From positions 124,001 to 188,000 of the forward strand of contig CAYGSJ010000002.1 of assembly GCA_964352665.1 (NCBI GenBank): DNA of 64,000 nucleotides. The letters run 5' to 3'. The notes under the pieces were generated by a model. That model did no database searches. It was not told the origin of the DNA and saw nothing but the letters and a program-made list of their open reading frames with translations. How positions within the stretch are numbered: position 1 is the first letter of the stretch; every line of letters starts with the position of its first letter. The stretch is from UBA1672 sp964352665. GTDB lineage: Bacteria; Pseudomonadota; Alphaproteobacteria; Micavibrionales; Micavibrionaceae. Both the position numbers and the translations under genes were made by a program. This document shows, one piece after another, positions 45,757 through 55,132 of the stretch.

Positions 45757-46292
45757 TTATACCCCTCATTATTTGTGCCGTACTCAGTGGCATCATAACC
45801 CTCTTTATCATCGCCCCGATCGCACAGAGCCGGCCAAAAACATGCTATGCGCTTATGGTTCTTATTCCTGCGCTCTCCATGCTGGCTTACTGGTTTGCCG
45901 CACCCTATATCCATGGCTTCAAATACAGTGACGCCGGACAAAAAGTTCAGGAAAATATAGCAGAGCACATCCTCACCGAACGGATGGTTAAAAACGCAAT
46001 TCAGGACGGATCCGCGCTCAAACTCGCCGGCCTTTACATTGCACAGGAAAAATTTGACGACGCCATTAAACTTTTAAAAGCCGCACGAAAAAAACAACCC
46101 GATAATAAAGACATCGCGCTGCAACTCGCCACCGCCTATTTTGCCAAGGGCCTCCTAAAGGCAGAGCATAATAAATACGAAGATGCGTTGGAAAATCTCG
46201 AACAGGCCCGCAAAGACGCACCCGAAGATGCACCCTTTCTCGAAGATCTGGATTTCTTTATAAAAAGAATAAAGGATTCAATGGAAAATTAA
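45753..46292 (+). CDS. CcmI-like TPR membrane protein
   Basis: Product of 179 aa with two N-terminal hydrophobic segments (about 2-22 and 31-48) and C-terminal TPR-like repeats (AGLYIAQEKFDDAIKLLKAARKKQPDN; ALQLATAYFAKGLL...YEDALENLEQARKDAP). This matches the layout of CcmI/CycH, the apocytochrome chaperone of c-type cytochrome maturation. It is translationally coupled to ccmG. It is convergent with the next gene, overlapping it by 4 nt. Confidence 0.75.
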   Translation: MIIPLIICAVLSGIITLFIIAPIAQSRPKTCYALMVLIPALSMLAYWFAAPYIHGFKYSDAGQKVQENIAEHILTERMVKNAIQDGSALKLAGLYIAQEKFDDAIKLLKAARKKQPDNKDIALQLATAYFAKGLLKAEHNKYEDALENLEQARKDAPEDAPFLEDLDFFIKRIKDSMEN

Positions 46293-46999
46293 CGCGTAAT
46301 GTCGGCGTATAATTTGGCTTTCTTGGCTTCAAATTCGGGGCATTTATCGTCGACACTTTCATACTCTTCCAAACTATCAACCTCACGCTGGCGCTCGGCA
46401 CGCTCAATACCAAGTTTTTGATATTCAAGCTCCAGAAGCTGGCTAACCACGCGCTGCATTTTCTTTGACACTTCCGGCGCATCCTCGATTTTCATCGGTC
46501 CGGCCTCATACCCTCGGGTTTTTAAACCCTCAAGCAATTTCTGTCCCATAATTTTTGCATATTTATTGACGATCTCGCGGTCAACACGAACATGTTTTAA
46601 TTCATGCTGGATGATCGCCTTACTCATACATTTGTCATTGTACAATTCTCTGGCTATCACAATGGTCGGATCAATATGCAACTCGATGGTAATATCCTTA
46701 TACCAAAGACAGGAAAAACCGTATTGCGTGTTTTTGGATTGCCCGAACTTCATTTTCTGCTCCAGCTTGATCTGCCCCTTCATAAACCCCTGGGTTATGG
46801 TCGTGCCATGAAAGGCGTAAGGGTCAACCGTATCCATACTATAGGACTGGATTTCCTTTAATGTCTGGCTGGAATCATATTTTACTTTTTCTGTTCGGGG
46901 AATCACATTGATATTCGTTGGTGGATGCGCAGGACAGCTCACAGGGTTGCTCGCCAGCACTAATAACGTTGACAGTGTCACAGGATCAAACCCAAACAT
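46289..46999 (-). CDS. Secreted protein with HExxH motif, putative metalloprotease
   Basis: Product of 236 aa. A short hydrophobic N-terminus (about 8-21) ends at a Cys-Pro and may be a signal or lipoprotein signal. The motif AIIQHELKHVRVDREI contains HExxH (His132, Glu133, His136), which binds zinc in gluzincin-type proteases. The C-terminus is charged and coiled (ERAERQREVDSLEEYESVD). No exact family was recognised. SD GAGGAG lies 8 nt before the ATG. Confidence 0.65.
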   Translation of the reverse strand: MFGFDPVTLSTLLVLASNPVSCPAHPPTNINVIPRTEKVKYDSSQTLKEIQSYSMDTVDPYAFHGTTITQGFMKGQIKLEQKMKFGQSKNTQYGFSCLWYKDITIELHIDPTIVIARELYNDKCMSKAIIQHELKHVRVDREIVNKYAKIMGQKLLEGLKTRGYEAGPMKIEDAPEVSKKMQRVVSQLLELEYQKLGIERAERQREVDSLEEYESVDDKCPEFEAKKAKLYADITR

Positions 47000-47148
47000 A
47001 AGAAAAACTCCTCAACCCCATACTATCGCAAATAATGTAAATATACGATTAATAACATGAACTTATAGTAGGAAATGGTGACTATAGGGCTTTAATTTTC
47101 TTAATAAAAGGGATATAAGGAGTAAAGATTCATCAAAGGTAGGTTTTC

Positions 47149-47427
47149 ATGGGATTTTTATTATCAATACTAGCACTTGCTGCTAATGCATTTGTTCTGG
47201 TTATTATCCTTCAGGTCGCAATGAGCTGGCTCATTGCATTCGATATCGTGAATTCGGATAATGACGCGGCCGTACGCCTGACCACATTTCTGAAAAAAGT
47301 TACGGATCCGGTATATACACCTGTGCGCAAATATGTGCCCCCGATCGGTGGCATGGATTTCACACCGCTTGTGATTATTATCGGTATGAATATCGTCTTA
47401 TCACTACTCGTCGCAATACTGACTTAA
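47149..47427 (+). CDS. YggT-family membrane protein
   Basis: Product of 92 aa with two membrane helices and the typical central loop TDPVYTPVRKYVPPIGGMDFTPL. YggT proteins are linked to cell division, osmotic tolerance and the cytoplasmic-membrane machinery in various bacteria. folD starts 25 nt downstream and is probably in the same transcript. Confidence 0.88.
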   Translation: MGFLLSILALAANAFVLVIILQVAMSWLIAFDIVNSDNDAAVRLTTFLKKVTDPVYTPVRKYVPPIGGMDFTPLVIIIGMNIVLSLLVAILT

Positions 47428-47452
47428 TTGACTTGGATTTTGAACCCCGCAG

Positions 47453-48289
47453 ATGGCACATATCATTGATGGCAAGGCCATCGCAAAAGATTTGAAAGGC
47501 AAAGTTGCGCAAGAGATCGAGACTCTCGATCAAAAGCCTGGCCTCGCCGTCATTCTTGTGGGGGATGATCCGGCATCAAAAGTCTACGTGCAAAACAAAA
47601 TAAAAGCCTGCGGACAGGTCGGAATCAACAGCGTCAAACATGTCCTGCCCCCAGACACAAGCAGCGAGGATATAGAAAATCTCATTCTTGACCTCAATAA
47701 TAATGACGAGATAAACGGCATCTTACTGCAACTCCCTCTGCCGCCTCATCTAGACAGCAGCCGCCTCATCCAGCTTATAAAACCTGAAAAAGATGTCGAT
47801 GGCCTGAACCTTGTGAATGTCGGAGCACTAGCCAGCGGCGTCGACGGCATGGTTCCCTGCACACCGCAAGGCTGCCTGATCCTGATCAAAAGTATCATCA
47901 GCGATTTGAGCGGGCTGAATGCCGTCGTCATCGGACGCTCTCTGCTTCTGGGTAAACCCATGGCACAACTTCTGTTGCGGGAAAACTGCACCGTCACCAT
48001 GGCGCATTCCCAAACAAAAGATATTGCCGATATCTGTAAAAATGCAGACATCATTGTGGCCGCCGTCGGAAAAGAAAAACTGGTCAAGGCTGACTGGGTA
48101 AAGGAAGGGGCCTGCGTCATTGATGTGGGTATTAACCGCATGGAAAACGGCAAACTTTGCGGAGATGTCGATTTCGAAGACGTGGTTGCCGTGGCTGGCG
48201 CCATCTCCCCCGTGCCCGGCGGTGTCGGCCCCATGACCATTGCATGCCTTATGGCCAACACCCTCAAGGCAAAAAAATACCAATCATAA
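47453..48289 (+). CDS. folD: Methylenetetrahydrofolate dehydrogenase/cyclohydrolase
   Basis: Bifunctional one-carbon enzyme of 278 aa. Active-site Tyr/Lys in KVYVQNKIKACGQVGI near 46-60, QLPLPPHLD near 99, KDVDGLN, the NADP-binding GRSLLLGKPMAQLLL and the end block PVPGGVGPMTIACLM. All family signatures are intact. It makes 10-formyl-THF, used by the PurH encoded 25 kb away. Confidence 0.97.
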   Translation: MAHIIDGKAIAKDLKGKVAQEIETLDQKPGLAVILVGDDPASKVYVQNKIKACGQVGINSVKHVLPPDTSSEDIENLILDLNNNDEINGILLQLPLPPHLDSSRLIQLIKPEKDVDGLNLVNVGALASGVDGMVPCTPQGCLILIKSIISDLSGLNAVVIGRSLLLGKPMAQLLLRENCTVTMAHSQTKDIADICKNADIIVAAVGKEKLVKADWVKEGACVIDVGINRMENGKLCGDVDFEDVVAVAGAISPVPGGVGPMTIACLMANTLKAKKYQS

Positions 48290-48314
48290 ATCAGGAAGTA
48301 AAATAAGAAGCGTA

Positions 48315-49049
48315 TTAATACGCCATCATCGCAAACGGCCCATAGGCTTTGATTTCTTTCAATTTGGTCTGTTTAACCAGACTGCGATTATAAAACTCGA
48401 TATTCTCGCTGTTCTGGCTAATCATAATTTCCGGATACATCACTTCAAATTCGCCGGGATTATCAAAAACATGCAAGAGCAAATGCTCGTTAGAATCAAT
48501 CCAGCTTTTCAAACTAATTAAAAACGTGCTCACCGTTGTCCTGTTTTGCTTGAAAGAGGTCCGCGTTGAAAAAGCAACACTCTCGGATTCGGAATCAATA
48601 ATCTCATCCAGTTCTGCAATTTCCTTATCCAGAAAGTTGCGCCAATAATCCGCAATCACACTGGCCTTTCTAACATTTTTAATCTGATCCTTAAGATATT
48701 CCTCATCGGTAAATATTTTTGTGTTGCCGACACGCGACATATACCGCCTGATTTCATACCCGTAATGATCATATTCAGGGGGAACATCTCTGGTAATGCC
48801 CTCAACCAAACGGTCGACACGACCCTGCACTCCATTTACCGGCGGCATTTTAAGAAACTTAACCTCCCCGATATTGGGCTCAAGAGGAGGCTCCTCGTCA
48901 TTATCAATTGTCGTCGATGAATCGAAAAGCTCGGGCATAACTACCTCTTCATAGCCCGAATCATTCATCTCTTGCTTCGCTGGCCGCGCCCATGACATCT
49001 GGGGAGCCAAAATAGCAATAACAGCGATAAAAAGTATCAAGAATCTCAT
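48315..49049 (-). CDS. Secreted hypothetical protein, 244 aa
   Basis: The start at 49049 gives a Sec signal peptide (MRFLILFIAVIAILAPQMSWARP, cleavage after SWA). The mature part is acidic at first (EEVVMPELFDSSTTIDNDEEPPLEPN) and then helical, ending in a beta-like segment. No family. The longer frame from 49118 adds a non-signal extension and is less likely. It is convergent with folD, 25 nt apart. Confidence 0.65.
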   Translation of the reverse strand: MRFLILFIAVIAILAPQMSWARPAKQEMNDSGYEEVVMPELFDSSTTIDNDEEPPLEPNIGEVKFLKMPPVNGVQGRVDRLVEGITRDVPPEYDHYGYEIRRYMSRVGNTKIFTDEEYLKDQIKNVRKASVIADYWRNFLDKEIAELDEIIDSESESVAFSTRTSFKQNRTTVSTFLISLKSWIDSNEHLLLHVFDNPGEFEVMYPEIMISQNSENIEFYNRSLVKQTKLKEIKAYGPFAMMAY

Positions 49050-49154
49050 AAAATTATTATAACCCGTTAGAATATATTCGCTTTCACTATACAAACTTTG
49101 TTTTTTCGGCGCAACCACAGAGCCTTGTAAGTTATACGCTTAATACTCAAAAAA

Positions 49155-49685
49155 TCATTCGGAGTCTTTTGTATTCCAGAAAATAACATCCTGTAACGTG
49201 CTATGACGCTTGTCTTCACTGCGTTTGTAGACATATATACCTAAAACAGATAACCCAACTGCCCAAATCGTACTTAAATTCCCCATAGCGGCCATGACCA
49301 CGCCTGCTTTGTCTGTTTCGAAAATAATAACATACGCAATACCGAACATCTGCGCCCCCCAGGTTAAAGCCATTAAATACCCGAATGTCGGGCGCATCCG
49401 CCGGACATATATATCATCCGATCCTATCTCGGCACGCAGGGATTGATTGATCTCCGCCAGATTGCTCTGATAGTTTTCCATCTCCAACTCCGCCATTTTC
49501 TCGGTATGACGATTGGCCTCGCTTAGTTGTTCCGGCGTAATAGCGCCGCTTTTCATCGCTTCTTCTACCTTGCCCAATGCGTCAGATGCGGTCTTGGCCA
49601 GGGGATTGTCCAGAACGCTCAACGCGCCGCCGACAATCGCCACCAAAACAGGCAGCCCAATCTGTGATAATAATCCCGAAATCAT
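49155..49685 (-). CDS. Holin-like 3TM protein of GTA/prophage type
   Basis: Product of 176 aa with a hydrophobic N-terminus (about 5-22), an amphipathic helical middle, and two strong helices at about 103-120 and 128-150. The RRMRPTFGYLMALTWGAQMFG segment is typical of the GTA_holin_3TM family, which makes inner-membrane holes for particle release. It is encoded directly after the SleB-type lysin with a 4-nt overlap, forming a lysis cassette. Length appears normal. Confidence 0.75.
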   Translation of the reverse strand: MISGLLSQIGLPVLVAIVGGALSVLDNPLAKTASDALGKVEEAMKSGAITPEQLSEANRHTEKMAELEMENYQSNLAEINQSLRAEIGSDDIYVRRMRPTFGYLMALTWGAQMFGIAYVIIFETDKAGVVMAAMGNLSTIWAVGLSVLGIYVYKRSEDKRHSTLQDVIFWNTKDSE

Positions 49686-50173
49686 GATGATACCTCCACT
49701 AACTTATAAAATTTGTGCCCGCCAACCATCTTCACGGCCGTCTCGCCGCGGGCCCAATACGGCGTCACCGAATTCGCATGATAATGCGTCGCGCCATTTG
49801 TAATATCGGCAAGCGCCCCGATTACGGCACGCCGCGCAATCCGAAGCGCGCTGGCAAAATACAAATCCTCTTCGCCTACCGCCTGTAATTTTCTGAAATT
49901 GGGGTCCGACCGGTTCCAGCAACTAAACTGATACGGCTTCTGGCATACCTGAATAATATTATTTCCCCACCAGAATCCGCCTTTCTTTTCGGCCACATGC
50001 ACACGGTTTAAAATAACACAGGCCACCGCCTTCATACCGTCAATACCCTCACCGCGCGCCTCCCCCCACAGGGTGCGCGCCAGAACATCAATCGTGATGT
50101 CGTTATGAAAATCCTGCATGGATTTATCTTTTGTGGCGCGGTCAAGCGCCACCAACTTTGGTTTCTTACTCAT
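49682..50173 (-). CDS. SleB-type cell wall hydrolase (phage-type endolysin)
   Basis: Product of 163 aa with the SleB/CwlJ core: LARTLWGEARGEGIDGMKAVACVILNRV, with the catalytic Glu in GEARGE, then QVCQKPYQFSCWN and ATHYHANSVTPYWA. It cleaves peptidoglycan. It has no signal peptide, which fits holin-dependent release by the overlapping downstream gene. It is part of the relic phage lysis module. Confidence 0.9.
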   Translation of the reverse strand: MSKKPKLVALDRATKDKSMQDFHNDITIDVLARTLWGEARGEGIDGMKAVACVILNRVHVAEKKGGFWWGNNIIQVCQKPYQFSCWNRSDPNFRKLQAVGEEDLYFASALRIARRAVIGALADITNGATHYHANSVTPYWARGETAVKMVGGHKFYKLVEVSS

Positions 50174-50197
50174 TCTTTTTCTCCTGAAATTTTGAAA

Positions 50198-50521
50198 TTA
50201 GTTTTTGCGTGATGCGCTCAGGCTCTCTGCCTTTAACGCGGTTTGATCCAGCTTTGATTCAATGCGCAATAAATGCTCGACCAGCCGCATCTCCAATGCG
50301 CGCAAATCTTTTTGAGAGGCATAGTTCTTCGCCACCTCCAACTTAAAGGCACTCAACGCATCCCGTAATTGTTCGCATCGCCGGTCCAATGTGTTCTGGA
50401 TATGGTCGATGGATTTCTCCGTGTCGATCCGCGTCCGCCAGATCATCAGCAGTAATCCCGCCAACGCAGGTAAATCCACCACCGTGATCCACCATAAAAG
50501 ATCATGGGAAATTTCTGTCAT
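50198..50521 (-). CDS. Small membrane protein of the lysis module, 107 aa
   Basis: Start at 50521 (MTEISHDLLWWITVVDLPAL). One N-terminal membrane helix (about 8-27) is followed by a long coiled coil (about 34-100). This resembles phage Rz/spanin-like or accessory proteins next to the lysin, and the location supports a lysis role, though no family was recognised. A longer frame upstream overlaps a plus-strand gene and is not used. Confidence 0.6.
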   Translation of the reverse strand: MTEISHDLLWWITVVDLPALAGLLLMIWRTRIDTEKSIDHIQNTLDRRCEQLRDALSAFKLEVAKNYASQKDLRALEMRLVEHLLRIESKLDQTALKAESLSASRKN

Positions 50522-50573
50522 TTTGGTTCTCCAAAAACTTTGCTTTTCAAAAAAGCGAGTGTTAAAAAAAGTT

Positions 50574-50933
50574 ATGAAATATTCTCGTAAAACGATCGTT
50601 GGACTGCTGCTTGTAAACACTGCGGTTTGTATGTTTATTTTGCCGCTTTTGATGGCTCTTATCGATCGAGGCTTTAATTACTATTTTCTGAGCAATTTAT
50701 GGCGTGACCCATTAGAGTTTTTTACGTCTTTTTTGATTCCGGTTATCTGTTCACCCTACTATTTTCATCTTTGGGTTCTTGATATTATCGCACCGCTAGC
50801 TGTCATTGCGGCTTTGATCAAAAGAGACCAACACGTAGTGATTGCAGCGAATATCCTAGTGGCAGCAACATTTCTGATCCCTGCTTTTCTATTAATTTTT
50901 GAATTTGTGCATTTGTGCTTTAGCGGGGCATAA
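50574..50933 (+). CDS. Plus-strand membrane protein within the phage relic, 119 aa
   Basis: The only clear plus-strand gene in the lysis/terminase block. Product of 119 aa with about three or four membrane helices (VGLLLVNTAVCMFILPLLMALI; DIIAPLAVIAALI; AANILVAATFLIPAFLLIFEF). Composition is A+T-rich. No good SD was seen (GTTAAAAAAAG before the ATG). It may be a lysogenic-conversion or immunity-type gene, by position only. Confidence 0.5.
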   Translation: MKYSRKTIVGLLLVNTAVCMFILPLLMALIDRGFNYYFLSNLWRDPLEFFTSFLIPVICSPYYFHLWVLDIIAPLAVIAALIKRDQHVVIAANILVAATFLIPAFLLIFEFVHLCFSGA

Positions 50934-50948
50934 AAAAACAGAACGCCC

Positions 50949-51182
50949 TTATTTTATCGTGGCTATAATCATAAAAATTATTGTGAAAATAATGCTCAAT
51001 GCCATAAACGCTGAAAAGCCAGCCTTAAAAGCCGACTTCCCGTGCTTGCGTGCAGAAAACACACTTCTTAAAACAAAATAAAGCGTAATACATATAAACG
51101 CGACCTTAAGGGAGTCCAGATCAGAGGCCGTAACAAAGATATCTGCTATCCCTGTTTCTGTTTCGTTTTCACTTCCATTCAT
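50949..51182 (-). CDS. Small membrane protein in phage relic, 77 aa
   Basis: Acidic N-terminus (MNGSENETETGIADIFV), then two membrane helices (about 27-42 and 55-75). No family recognised. It lies between the terminase large-subunit gene and the lysis module, convergent with the plus-strand membrane gene. GTAGGG upstream may serve as SD. Confidence 0.5.
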   Translation of the reverse strand: MNGSENETETGIADIFVTASDLDSLKVAFICITLYFVLRSVFSARKHGKSAFKAGFSAFMALSIIFTIIFMIIATIK

Positions 51183-51230
51183 ATGGCTAACCCTACCTGT
51201 TTACACCTTATTACTTATAACATCATAGGC

Positions 51231-52715
51231 TTAGACATTAAACTCGCTTTTTGCCGTGTGGATCTGCGCGCCCTTGTGCCAACTATACCCGCCCTTGCCT
51301 TGAATACGATCCAACCGGTCAGGCTGTAATGATAACGCCCCCGCCACCGCATCCAAACCATCATCGCGACATTTGGTCTTGCCCGGCTGCCATTCGCGCA
51401 TCTCGTTTACAAACGGCGTATGAGTCACACTGCTATGCACATATAATCTTTGCGCCGCCATCACCGCATCAAATCCTTCAAGGATACGAATATCTTTTGC
51501 CCGCTTGTTTGAAAACTCACGTACACGGCAAGGTGCTTTGGCCAGCGCCAGTTCATTACGCAGGATATTGGGCAAAAACCGTCCAATGCCGTTAATCTCT
51601 ACGGTCATAGACGGCACATGAAACTCTTTTACAAGCTGCGCCACCTTACGGCATTGTTGGGTTGCTTCATCGTCTTTGCTCTGCGTATCAACGGTGATAT
51701 AGGCCAAATGATGCAGGAAATAATTCCCGCCCTGATCACCGAAAATAATTGCCAGAACACTGCTATCCCCACCCGCACTACCAAAGGCTGGATCCCACCA
51801 GCACGACGCGCCTACCATTTTATTCTGCCCGATGAACAGAGTATTGATCTCGCGCGCATAATCCAGACCCGCATCATAATAGTGCAGTAAATCAGGGTTA
51901 AGCCGCCCATCCATAATGTTCACCGCCTTCAACATCATCTGGCTGTCGAACTTGTTCGGACCGGTATCGGTTTTGATCTGCTCTATTGTATCCGGCCCGT
52001 ATCGTTCCGGCCATGCGCTGTCTCCGTCCTCATTGAGGATCGGCACCACCAGCCGCGAAAACCCATCAAGGAAAACCCGATCCTCTCCGATTTCCTGACG
52101 CGGCACATCGGCATAGATCGAATAATAATCATGCGGCGTGCCAACATAAATCTGCACACCATCCGCAGTCAAAACATATGCGATCTCCGACAGGCGCAGC
52201 CGCAAATCCTCACGTTTTTCTGCGCTGTCACAAGTATTGGGTACTTCGACATCGTCGCAAATTACTATATCGGCGCGGCTCCCTGTAATATTGGACGTTA
52301 TACCCTTGGCCATCATAGAAGGATCACGAAGCTCTAAAGACCGCTTCACCGTAAAGCGATCAGACGCCCATTGATCGGCCTGCGCCGGTTTCATGTGGTT
52401 CGTTAAAGGATGTCGCTCGATCATACGTTTTACATTGCGCACCATCTTTTTTGCCAGAACAAAATCCGCTGCCAAAATCAAAATTCGAAAATTGGCATCG
52501 CGATATAAAAGCCACGCACAAAACAAACCAACCAGTGTCGATTTTCCGGCCGAACGAAACGCCATCAATAACATGCGCCTCTCCCCCTTGAGCCATCGCG
52601 CCTCCAGCCAATCAGCCATTTTTAAATGCAAATGCGGGGTGCTCTGGTTCTGATACTGATTCCACAACACAACAAACAATTTGAAATCCGCATCCGTAAT
52701 TGCGTATCTACTCAT
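51231..52715 (-). CDS. Phage terminase large subunit
   Basis: DNA-packaging motor of 494 aa. The ATPase part has Walker A MAFRSAGKST near residue 51 and Walker B DIVICDDVEVP near 149. The nuclease part has acidic residues in WWDPAFGSAGGDSSVLA near 314 and a C-terminal DDGLDAVAGAL. It overlaps the small upstream gene by 4 nt. The gene looks complete, unlike the structural genes farther upstream on this strand. Confidence 0.9.
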   Translation of the reverse strand: MSRYAITDADFKLFVVLWNQYQNQSTPHLHLKMADWLEARWLKGERRMLLMAFRSAGKSTLVGLFCAWLLYRDANFRILILAADFVLAKKMVRNVKRMIERHPLTNHMKPAQADQWASDRFTVKRSLELRDPSMMAKGITSNITGSRADIVICDDVEVPNTCDSAEKREDLRLRLSEIAYVLTADGVQIYVGTPHDYYSIYADVPRQEIGEDRVFLDGFSRLVVPILNEDGDSAWPERYGPDTIEQIKTDTGPNKFDSQMMLKAVNIMDGRLNPDLLHYYDAGLDYAREINTLFIGQNKMVGASCWWDPAFGSAGGDSSVLAIIFGDQGGNYFLHHLAYITVDTQSKDDEATQQCRKVAQLVKEFHVPSMTVEINGIGRFLPNILRNELALAKAPCRVREFSNKRAKDIRILEGFDAVMAAQRLYVHSSVTHTPFVNEMREWQPGKTKCRDDGLDAVAGALSLQPDRLDRIQGKGGYSWHKGAQIHTAKSEFNV

Positions 52716-53029
52716 AGATCCTCCTGCTGTTCTTCCGATTCAAAACTGCTGACAGTCCCTTTCCCTGATTCAATAATTTCCATTAATTGCTGTTGCGTGA
52801 TTTCGTCGGTAATCTCGGAATCCGGTAAATGAAGCCGTCCTGCCAACTTCAAAAGCAACTCGATATGCGCCAATGCCACCTTGCAGGCATCGTGATGTTT
52901 CTTAAAATGTTCCGCGCCGGATTCCGGTTTCGCTCTTGAAAAATTTCTGTACGAAGACAGCGCCGTCTCCAGCGCTTTGGGCAAAAACTTGGCAATACGC
53001 TCGCGTGTGCCTTTATCTATATGGGGCAT
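52712..53029 (-). CDS. Putative terminase small subunit
   Basis: Mostly helical 105-aa protein (RERIAKFLPKALETALSSY; HHDACKVALAHIELLLKLAG) ending in an acidic tail. The position directly before the large subunit with a 4-nt overlap, and the SD AGGAG, support a small terminase role. Sequence alone gives no family. Confidence 0.55.
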   Translation of the reverse strand: MPHIDKGTRERIAKFLPKALETALSSYRNFSRAKPESGAEHFKKHHDACKVALAHIELLLKLAGRLHLPDSEITDEITQQQLMEIIESGKGTVSSFESEEQQEDL

Positions 53030-53045
53030 AATTTCTCCTACATGT

Positions 53046-53072
53046 AAAAAAAACGAGGCCTGAAAGCCTCGT
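53046..53072 (-). terminator. Intrinsic terminator of trkH
   Basis: On the minus strand ACGAGGC and GCCTCGT pair around TTTCAG, followed by eight T. It lies just after trkH and before the terminase genes, so the two are separate units. Confidence 0.85.
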
Positions 53073-53100
53073 CACTAAGATTGAAATTTGAACTTACGTT

Positions 53101-54552
53101 CTAAGGGCGCCAGAAATGCGCCGAGAAAATCACCAACACTGTGGCAATTTCCAGTCTCCCCAAAAACATTGCCGCGGATAACACCCATTTTGCGCTATCG
53201 GGCAAAGAACTGAAATTTCCGGCAGGTCCGATAATGGGGCCAATCCCCGGCCCAACATTCGCAACCGATGTGGCCGCCGCGCTAAAGGCTGTCTCCAGAT
53301 CCAGCCCGAGACAGGTCAGAAAAATCGTCACCACAGCATTGAGCAAAACATAAAGCGCTAAAAAACTCAGCACATTAATAATAAGACTATTGTCGATTGG
53401 TCGCCCCTGATACCGCGATACAAACACACCATTCGGATAAATCAGCTTATTCGTCTGACCTTTGATGCCTTCCATTAAAATCAGAAGACGCATCATCTTG
53501 ATCCCGCCAGCCGTTGACCCGGCGCACCCGCCCACATAAATGGCAAAGAAAAAAACCATCGCCGCAAACGGCCCCCACAACGTATAATCCGTTGTTGTAT
53601 ATCCTGTGGTCGTCAGGATAGAAACAATATTAAACGTGGCATGTACCAAACCATCTACAGCACTTGCCTGACCGCTGGTATAAAGCCAAACCGCCAGAAC
53701 AAGGCTAAGCCCGCCGGATATAAACAAAAACGCCCTGACCTGAGAATCTTTGAAAAAATCAAACTCTCCGTGAAAAATAAACTTTACAAACAACACAAAT
53801 GGCAACCCACCAAGCAGCATAAAAAATGTGGCCGCCAGATAAATCAAAGCGTTATTGTAATGCCCTATGGATAAGTCATGCGTCGAATACCCCCCCGTAG
53901 AAAGAGTCGTCATCGCATGATTGATGGCATCAAAAACCGGCATGCCCAATTCATAATAAACCACAAAACACAGCCCCGTTAAAAACACATAGACAAACAA
54001 CAACCGCCCGACCAATTGCCGCGCCTTTGGTGCCGACTTGTCTGACCTGTCAGAAGACTCTGTCCTGAAAAGCTGCATCCCGCCAACTTTTAAATACGGC
54101 AAAAGGAAAATAGCAAAGGCAACAATCCCGATTCCGCCAATCCACTGCAAAATAGAACGCCACAATAATATACCGCGCGACATATAATCCAGATTGGTCA
54201 AAACCGTTGATCCGGTCGTGGTAATCCCCGAAACACTCTCGAAAAAAGCATCCGCATAAGACAAATTCAAATCAGATAAATACAGTGGTAAAGCCCCGAT
54301 AAAACTCAGCAAAAGCCAGCTCACCGTTGTTAAAAGAAATCCTTCGCGAATATTGAAATCTTCAACTTTTCCTGTATTCGAAAGAACAAGCGCACCCCCA
54401 AGAAAAAAACAGAAAATAGCGCTCAGGAAAAAGGCCGCGTAATTCGTATAGCCATAGCTATAGTCAACAGCCCCGGGCAACAACATCGTTCCGCCAAGAA
54501 TGACAAGCAAAATCCCGCAAGTAAAAAGAGTTAGTCTGAAATTCATCTGCAC
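53101..54552 (-). CDS. trkH: TrkH-family potassium transporter
   Basis: Product of 483 aa with about ten membrane helices and four selectivity-filter repeats: TTGSTVLTN near 112, TLSTGGYSTHD near 217, TTTGYTTTDY near 318 and SVANVGPGIGPI near 436. GGCAGSTAGGIKMMR is a conserved TrkH element. It takes up K+ together with a TrkA subunit, which is not in the window. It lies between the terminase genes and a tail-gene fragment and has its own terminator. Confidence 0.93.
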   Translation of the reverse strand: MQMNFRLTLFTCGILLVILGGTMLLPGAVDYSYGYTNYAAFFLSAIFCFFLGGALVLSNTGKVEDFNIREGFLLTTVSWLLLSFIGALPLYLSDLNLSYADAFFESVSGITTTGSTVLTNLDYMSRGILLWRSILQWIGGIGIVAFAIFLLPYLKVGGMQLFRTESSDRSDKSAPKARQLVGRLLFVYVFLTGLCFVVYYELGMPVFDAINHAMTTLSTGGYSTHDLSIGHYNNALIYLAATFFMLLGGLPFVLFVKFIFHGEFDFFKDSQVRAFLFISGGLSLVLAVWLYTSGQASAVDGLVHATFNIVSILTTTGYTTTDYTLWGPFAAMVFFFAIYVGGCAGSTAGGIKMMRLLILMEGIKGQTNKLIYPNGVFVSRYQGRPIDNSLIINVLSFLALYVLLNAVVTIFLTCLGLDLETAFSAAATSVANVGPGIGPIIGPAGNFSSLPDSAKWVLSAAMFLGRLEIATVLVIFSAHFWRP

Positions 54553-54757
54553 ACTTTCAATATCCCATACATGATACGATTTTCCTTACGCGACACAATC
54601 TCTTTATCCGACAAAACAAAAATGGCCCTCGTTGTACTGCTTCTACAATAAGATAAAATCTTATGGCCTTTTGTTTTTCCCTACAAAAAAACCCGTTTTA
54701 TAGCTCTAAAATACTAGAAAACACGGTTTTATGCAGATTTCATATATATAGTCAGTT

Positions 54758-55105
54758 CTAGAAATCACTATCGAATAACGGATCATTCGTGACCAGCTGG
54801 CCGCTTCCGCCAGGCACATTGTCATTGCCCGGGCCGCTGGAATAAATATCAATCTGCGCAGCGGTCAAAACCAAAAGCGCGGTTTGCTGTGTGTTGAATT
54901 CAAAGGCAATCAGTTTGCCTTCTCCTGCCGCTGTATCAATATAGCCAAGACCAAAGCGACGCTTTACCACGCCTGTCGGATTGATAAACACGTTTTGCAA
55001 ACTCAGCGCGCCATTATCATAAGCGCGCAAATCCGCACGGCCCAAAAGCTCTTGCGACACTTCACCCGCGGTGAAGGTCGTTTTAATTTCTCTTATTCTG
55101 GTCAT
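54758..55105 (-). pseudogene. N-terminal fragment of a podovirus-type tail protein
   Basis: Encodes 115 aa: MTRIREIKTTFTAGEVSQELLGRADLRAYDNGALSLQNVFINPTGVVKRRFGLGYID, the conserved opening of large phage structural proteins (usually several hundred residues, tail-tubular-B-like). It stops after a Gly/Asn/Pro-rich stretch, so the C-terminal majority is missing. A good SD (GGAAGGA) remains. Either a deletion or a stop ended it; I found no continuation in the next 200 nt. Confidence 0.7.
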
Positions 55106-55132
55106 GGTTGTCCTTCCTTGAGTTTAAGACAT

